Shown here piece after piece: positions 49,358 to 64,000 of a DNA stretch of 64,000 nt (position 1 is its first letter; every line of letters begins with the position of its first letter). The stretch comes from Actinomadura barringtoniae (lineage in GTDB: Bacteria; Actinomycetota; Actinomycetes; Streptosporangiales; Streptosporangiaceae). The position numbers and the translations under genes are program-made. The notes below the pieces were generated by a model that ran no database searches, had not been told where the DNA came from, and saw only the letters and a program-made list of their open reading frames with translations. The stretch lies in assembly GCF_017573505.1 (NCBI RefSeq), contig NZ_JAGEOJ010000011.1, forward strand, positions 62,001 through 126,000. Reading direction: 5' to 3'.

Positions 49358-50113
49358 ATGGCCGATGTGGAAGGGATGGAGGAGGTCGAGGTCGTCGTCG
49401 CTCATCAGGAGCGCGCGACCCTGCGCGTCGGCGACGTGTTCTTGAAGATCGACGCTGATCAGGCGCGTACCGACGTCGAGGTCGAGGCGATGGCCCTGGC
49501 GCCGATCCCGACCCCGCGGGTTCTGTGGCGGAAACCGCCCGTGCTCGCGCTCGCCGCCCTCCCCGGAATGCCGCTCGGCCGCCTCGGCCGGCCGTCGACC
49601 GCGTCGCCTGAGGCGTGGGCCGCGGCGGGCGCCGCCGTGCGGAAGCTGCACGACGCGCCGCTGCCGCCGTGGCCCGGCCGGAGCCTGAACGAGATCGCGT
49701 CGGAGCTCGACGGCGAATGCGAGTGGCTCATCGCGAACGAAGTCCTTCCCGCCGACCTCGTGACCCGCAACCGCCAGGTCGCCGAGGCCGCGCTCCGGCC
49801 GTGGACACCGGTCTTCACCCACGGCGACCTGCAGATTGCCCACGTGTTCGTCGGCGGTGACGAGGTCACCGGCGTGATCGACTGGTCCGAGGCGGGCCGG
49901 GGCGACGCGCTGTTCGACCTGGCCATCCTGACGCTCGGGCACGAGGAGCGCCTCGGTGACGTTCTCGCGGGCTACGGCGCCGATGTCGACCTGGACGTCA
50001 TCCGCGCGTGGTGGTCGTTGCGGAGCCTGCTGGCCATCCGCTGGCTGGTCGACCACGGCTTCGACCCGTCCGCGCCGGGTTGCGAGGTCGACGTGCTCAG
50101 GCGTCGAGCTTGA
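49358..50113 (+). CDS. Aminoglycoside-phosphotransferase-like kinase (APH family)
   Basis: A 251-residue protein kinase-like small-molecule kinase. The catalytic loop is THGDLQIAHVF (Asp near residue 152) and the metal-binding site VIDWSEAGRGD (Asp near 170); the N-terminal Lys of VFLKIDAD is the ATP contact. APH-family proteins phosphorylate antibiotics, choline, homoserine or other hydroxyl compounds, and most genomic copies are not resistance genes. It follows the amidohydrolase by 12 bases, likely co-transcribed. Its end overlaps the convergent SDR gene by 17 bases. Confidence 0.83.
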   Translation: MADVEGMEEVEVVVAHQERATLRVGDVFLKIDADQARTDVEVEAMALAPIPTPRVLWRKPPVLALAALPGMPLGRLGRPSTASPEAWAAAGAAVRKLHDAPLPPWPGRSLNEIASELDGECEWLIANEVLPADLVTRNRQVAEAALRPWTPVFTHGDLQIAHVFVGGDEVTGVIDWSEAGRGDALFDLAILTLGHEERLGDVLAGYGADVDLDVIRAWWSLRSLLAIRWLVDHGFDPSAPGCEVDVLRRRA

Positions 50114-51041
50114 GGGTCTCGGTGGTGACTTCCCAGAGCTGCTCGGCCGCGGCCGGGTCGAGTGCGTGGGAGGCCACGCCGTTGCGGGCGCTGAGCCTGT
50201 CGCGCTCGGCCTCGTTGCAGTCGTCGAAGTAGCGTCCGCCGATGCCTTCCAGAAGCGGTGACGTCGCGACGAGCACGGAGGTGGCCGCGCCCTGCTCGGG
50301 GGTCTTCCACTGCATGTCCGACGCGCCGGCGGCGACGCGCAGCCGCTCCAGCTCCTCGTCCGGAACGTAGCGCTGCAGGTTGGTGCGGATCCCGCCGGGC
50401 ATCAGCGCGTTGACGGTGATCCCGTCGGACGCCCACCGCTTCGACGCCTCGACGGCGAACAGCACGTTCGCCGACTTCGACTGGCCGTACGCCGTGAACG
50501 GGTCGTAGGCGCGGCGCTCGTAGTGGATGTCCTCGAACACGATCCCGGACCGGTGGTGCGCGCTGGAGCTGACCGACACGACCCGGGCGCCTCCGGCCGC
50601 CCTGAGCGCCGGGCGCAGCCCGGCAGCCAGCGCGAAGTGGCCGAAGTGGTTGGTCGCGAACTGCATCTCCCACCCCTGCGGGGTGCGCATCAGCGGCGAC
50701 GCCATGATCCCGGCGTTGTTGACCAGAATGTCTAGCGGCCCGTCCCAGCCGGCGACGAACGCCGCGACCGACTCCTGGTCGGCGAGGTCGAGCGCCCCCA
50801 CGTGGATCAGGGAACTGCCGGTGGAGGCCACGAGATCCTCGGCGACCTTGTTTCCCGCCTCGGTGTTGCGGACGGCCAGCGTCACCTCGGCTCCGGCGGA
50901 GGCGAGCGCCCGCGCCGTCTCGATGCCGATCCCGGACGCTCCGCCCGTGACGATCACGCGCCTCCCGGTGAGGTCGATGCCCTCGATCACCTCGGCGGCC
51001 GTGGACTGGGCCCCGAACGGTGTGGTGATGCGTGCGCTCAT
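50097..51041 (-). CDS. SDR-family oxidoreductase (retinol-dehydrogenase-like)
   Basis: A 314-residue short-chain dehydrogenase of the longer RDH-like type. The cofactor motif is VTGGASGIGIETARAL (about 32-47), NNAGIMASPL is near 108, the active site Ser is in VSVSSSAHH and the Tyr-Lys pair in AYGQSKSANVLF. The substrate is unknown. It is divergent from a TetR gene, and the 102-base spacer holds twin palindromes, so it is almost surely the TetR target. This SDR-TetR arrangement is common in actinomycetes. Confidence 0.87.
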   Translation of the reverse strand: MSARITTPFGAQSTAAEVIEGIDLTGRRVIVTGGASGIGIETARALASAGAEVTLAVRNTEAGNKVAEDLVASTGSSLIHVGALDLADQESVAAFVAGWDGPLDILVNNAGIMASPLMRTPQGWEMQFATNHFGHFALAAGLRPALRAAGGARVVSVSSSAHHRSGIVFEDIHYERRAYDPFTAYGQSKSANVLFAVEASKRWASDGITVNALMPGGIRTNLQRYVPDEELERLRVAAGASDMQWKTPEQGAATSVLVATSPLLEGIGGRYFDDCNEAERDRLSARNGVASHALDPAAAEQLWEVTTETLKLDA

Positions 51042-51070
51042 GATCCGTCTCCTTCGACGGTAGAATATTA

Positions 51071-51088
51071 AGCGGAGGATCCTCCGCT
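51071..51088. promoter_or_regulatory. TetR operator, perfect palindrome
   Basis: AGCGGAGGATCCTCCGCT is a perfect 18-bp palindrome 30 bases upstream of the SDR gene start, in the divergent spacer with the TetR gene. Confidence 0.75.
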
Positions 51089-51103
51089 CTCGATTCGAGG
51101 ATA

Positions 51104-51121
51104 AGCGGAGCCTCCTCCGTT
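51104..51121. promoter_or_regulatory. TetR operator, second imperfect copy
   Basis: AGCGGAGCCTCCTCCGTT matches the first palindrome at 15 of 18 positions. Start-to-start spacing is 33 bp, three helical turns, so dimers would bind one face of the DNA. It lies 22 bases before the TetR start. Confidence 0.68.
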
Positions 51122-51143
51122 TGGCAACCGAAGGGATCCGCCC

Positions 51144-51686
51144 ATGCCGCCGCGCCCCCTGCGCGCCGACGCCCAGCGCAACCGCGACAAGCTGCTGGAG
51201 GTGGCCGTCAGCGCGTTCTCACGCGATGGCGAGGCCACCCTGGACGCGATCGCCAAGGAGGCGGGCGTCGGCATCGGCACTCTCTACCGGCACTTCCCCA
51301 CGAGGGACGCCCTGGTCGAGGCCGCCTACCGGAACGAGCTGTCCAAGCTCTGTGACGCGGCGCCGGTCCTGCTCGCCGAACTGCCGCCCGAGCGGGCGCT
51401 GCGCGCCTGGATGGACAGGTTCTACGGCTACATCACCACCAAGCAGGGCATGGGCGATGCGCTCCGGGCTCTGATCGACGCGGGCGGCAACCCCTTCGCG
51501 ACCAGCCGCGACTCGATGGTCGCCGCGGTGACCATGCTGCTGGAGGCGGGCTCGAAAACGCTGCGCGACGACGTTCCCGCCCTCGACGTGCTGACCAGTC
51601 TCAGCGGCATCTGCCTGGCCAGCAGCGACCAGGCACAGGCCGGCAGGCTCATCGACCTGCTGCTCGACGGGCTCGAACGGCGCTGA
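51144..51686 (+). CDS. TetR-family transcriptional regulator
   Basis: A 180-residue TetR protein with DNA-binding helices ATLDAIAKEAGVGIGTLYRHF near 31-51 followed by PTRDALVEAAY. The TLYRHFPTR form is common to actinomycete TetRs. The C-terminal domain resembles the SbtR/TetR_C group. It is divergent from the SDR gene and the spacer carries two palindromes with the same sequence core, so it very likely represses both the SDR gene and itself. Its stop is 38 bases from the salicylate synthase stop (convergent). Confidence 0.87.
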   Translation: MPPRPLRADAQRNRDKLLEVAVSAFSRDGEATLDAIAKEAGVGIGTLYRHFPTRDALVEAAYRNELSKLCDAAPVLLAELPPERALRAWMDRFYGYITTKQGMGDALRALIDAGGNPFATSRDSMVAAVTMLLEAGSKTLRDDVPALDVLTSLSGICLASSDQAQAGRLIDLLLDGLERR

Positions 51687-51724
51687 GCGACGTTGACCGG
51701 CGCTGAGCGACGCTGGGTGGCGCG

Positions 51725-53014
51725 TCAGGCGAGGGGGACCACGTGCGGGGCGATGCTGGAGAGCTTCTCGCAGGTCTCCTCGTACTCGCGTTCAGGGGTT
51801 GAGCCGCTCACGATTCCGGCGCCGGCGCGAAGCCAGGCCTGGCCGTCCTGGTTGTAGAGGGCGCGCAAGACCAGGGCCGAGTCGAGCGTTCCGGTGTGGG
51901 AGAGCGTGACCACCGCGCCCGCATAGAGGCCGCGCCGCTCCTCCAGGCGGGCGATCGCCTCGATGGCCTCGGGCTTGGGAATCCCGGAGGCGGTGACTCC
52001 CGGGAAGAGGACCGCTAGGGCGTCCCAGGCGGAACGGTCCTCAGAGAGCGTCCCCATGACGCTCGAGCCCAGATGCTGGACGCTGCCACGTTCCTTGACC
52101 GTCATGAAGCCGGTGACCCGGACGGAGCCGGGATCGCAGACAGCGTTCAGTTCGTCCTGCGACGTGCGCACGGACACCGCGTGCTCGAAGATCTCCTTGG
52201 GGTCGGTCTCCAACTCGTGACGGGTGGCCGCGTCCGCCTCGTCCCCGTGTCCGAACGAGCGCGTGCCCGCCAGCGGCTGCGTGTGAACGGTGTTGTTCTC
52301 CACGCTCGCCAGGACCTCCGGGCTGAAGCCGGTCGCCTGGAAGCCGGCCAGATCCAGCAGGAACGAGCGGGCAGGGGTGTTGGCCCGCCGCCCCTGCACG
52401 TAGGTCGAGATGACGTCCACTGGGAACGTGATGTCCAGGCGGCGCGACACGATGACCTTCTGGTAGTCGCCCGCAGTGATCTCGGCCACGGCCTGCGCCA
52501 CGCGCGCCTTGTAGGGCGCGTCGCCCGTACGGACGTCGACGGGCGTGGGCTCGCCGGGCTCGGGGGAGTCGGTCTTCGCCAGCAGTTTGGCGACCTGCTC
52601 GACCTCGGCCGGATCGATGCCGGTGATGTGGGCGCGGCCCGACCGGATGCTGACCTCGGTACGCGGAACGATCAGATGGGCCAGACGCCCGGTGGGACGG
52701 GCCGCGGCGAACTCGAAGGCGACCCAGCCATAGGCGTTCCACGCGGGCAGCGGCGCGTCGGCGAAGGCCGCCCGCAGGGCGTCGGCGGGGCGCCCGGTCC
52801 AGGGCTGAGTAGTGGCAGCCGCGTCCGGCCACTGTGCGCGGATGGTGTCGGAGTCGAGAATCACCTCGCCGAGTGTGCCTCCGGCGAAGGTCCACGCGTC
52901 CGGCCGCTCGTAGGCCACGTAGTCGTCGAACAGGCCGGATCCCGCCAGCCTGGCCAGCAGGAGCAGTGGGTCGGCGGCGTTCTCGACGACCAGTTCCGTG
53001 CGGTTCTCCGGCAA
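51725..53014 (-). CDS. Salicylate synthase (MbtI/Irp9 family)
   Basis: A 429-residue chorismate-using enzyme. It follows MbtI closely over the C-terminal half: YQKVIVSRRLDITFPVD, RRANTPARSFLLDL, GFSPEVLASV, THTQPLAGTRSFG-like QPLAGTRSFG, DPKEIFEHAVSVRTS, FMTVKERGSVQHLGS, and RAGAGIVSGSTPEREYEETCEKL. These enzymes turn chorismate into isochorismate and then salicylate, so no separate lyase is needed; DhbC/EntC-type enzymes lack this match. I prefer TTG 53014, 9 bases after AAGGAG, over TTG 53023, which abuts it. It is controlled by its own iron box and is divergent from the large NRPS. Confidence 0.9.
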   Translation of the reverse strand: MPENRTELVVENAADPLLLLARLAGSGLFDDYVAYERPDAWTFAGGTLGEVILDSDTIRAQWPDAAATTQPWTGRPADALRAAFADAPLPAWNAYGWVAFEFAAARPTGRLAHLIVPRTEVSIRSGRAHITGIDPAEVEQVAKLLAKTDSPEPGEPTPVDVRTGDAPYKARVAQAVAEITAGDYQKVIVSRRLDITFPVDVISTYVQGRRANTPARSFLLDLAGFQATGFSPEVLASVENNTVHTQPLAGTRSFGHGDEADAATRHELETDPKEIFEHAVSVRTSQDELNAVCDPGSVRVTGFMTVKERGSVQHLGSSVMGTLSEDRSAWDALAVLFPGVTASGIPKPEAIEAIARLEERRGLYAGAVVTLSHTGTLDSALVLRALYNQDGQAWLRAGAGIVSGSTPEREYEETCEKLSSIAPHVVPLA

Positions 53015-53051
53015 GGCAGCCAACTCCTTTTGGGCGGTATGTCGCGCTAAC

Positions 53052-53070
53052 TTAGGTAAGGCTAACCTTG
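53052..53070. promoter_or_regulatory. Iron box for salicylate synthase
   Basis: TTAGGTAAGGCTAACCTTG matches the iron-box consensus at 16 of 19 positions. It lies 37 bases upstream of the salicylate synthase start. Confidence 0.82.
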
Positions 53071-53080
53071 TGCGATTTTC

Positions 53081-53099
53081 TGAGGCAAGGCTAACCTAA
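53081..53099. promoter_or_regulatory. Iron box for the large NRPS
   Basis: TGAGGCAAGGCTAACCTAA matches the consensus at 16 of 19 positions, 45 bases before the NRPS start. With the site at 53052 it gives each divergent gene its own box. Confidence 0.82.
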
Positions 53100-53144
53100 C
53101 TCGCGCTGCCCACTGCGGCCGAAGCGACGAGGAGAGAGCTGAGC

Positions 53145-64000
<10,856 letters not shown>

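Noticed and set aside
49358..50113. Antibiotic resistance gene (aminoglycoside phosphotransferase)
   Set aside because: Only the generic APH fold is seen; it sits beside an amidohydrolase with no resistance context, and most such copies have other substrates.
51725..53014. Naming as isochorismate synthase (DhbC/EntC) for dihydroxybenzoate
   Set aside because: The C-terminal half follows MbtI segment by segment and no dhbA/dhbB partner is present; the ligase pocket also favours salicylate.

Overview
This is a very GC-rich actinomycete chromosome segment. GTG and TTG starts, ATGA/GTGA gene overlaps, SARP, TetR and GntR regulators, a dynamin-like GTPase pair and IdeR/DmdR-type iron boxes all fit. 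The siderophore genes suggest Streptosporangiales (Actinomadura-like); that family-level placement is inference. I found no rRNA, tRNA, CRISPR array, transposase or phage gene, and no gene-free stretch longer than 300 bases.

Left part (1-23140), carbohydrate, lipid and general metabolism. The window opens in a DUF993/sugar-isomerase operon. A secreted PQQ-type sugar dehydrogenase with a LamG partner follows; it shares a LacI-type operator with a secreted GH3 beta-glucosidase at 9.9 kb. Between them are a DUF6325/SHOCT pair, an oxidoreductase trio on the minus strand and a secreted lipase with a TetR. A four-gene minus-strand operon (12394-15108) looks like phospholipid head-group and acyl chemistry. 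Next come two hydrolases, a SARP regulator with an unusually compact ATPase, a LysR, a DJ-1/PfpI-TetR pair and an aldo/keto reductase.

Middle part (23141-34891). Three minus-strand genes encode a HalD/BesD-like Fe/2-oxoglutarate enzyme carrying the hydroxylase-type HxD motif, a SAM methyltransferase and a choline/carnitine O-acyltransferase. A ProP-type MFS transporter is divergent from them. Together they read as a possible pathway for an O-acylated, hydroxylated (betaine-like) small molecule. An FkbM methyltransferase, an L-lactate permease, a small methyltransferase and the dynamin-like GTPase pair follow.

Right part (34946-64000), an iron-regulated siderophore locus. Five iron-box-like sites control two FecCD permeases, an MbtB-like ArCP-Cy-A-PCP synthetase, an EntS-like exporter, an aspartate decarboxylase (panD), a salicylate-AMP ligase, an MbtI-like salicylate synthase and a large NRPS that runs off the window. 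The binding-pocket codes I read in the large NRPS are Gly (DILQLGMIWK), beta-alanine (IDTLISLGDK) and N5-hydroxyornithine (DMENLGLINK) with an embedded N-methyltransferase. This predicts salicyl-oxazoline/thiazoline-Gly-betaAla-(N-methyl)hydroxyornithine-..., a mixed-ligand siderophore of the madurastatin/gobichelin/cahuitamycin kind. PanD supplies the beta-alanine on site. An 8-kb block (43754-51686) without iron boxes, holding regulators, a NUDIX protein and hydrolases, interrupts the locus.
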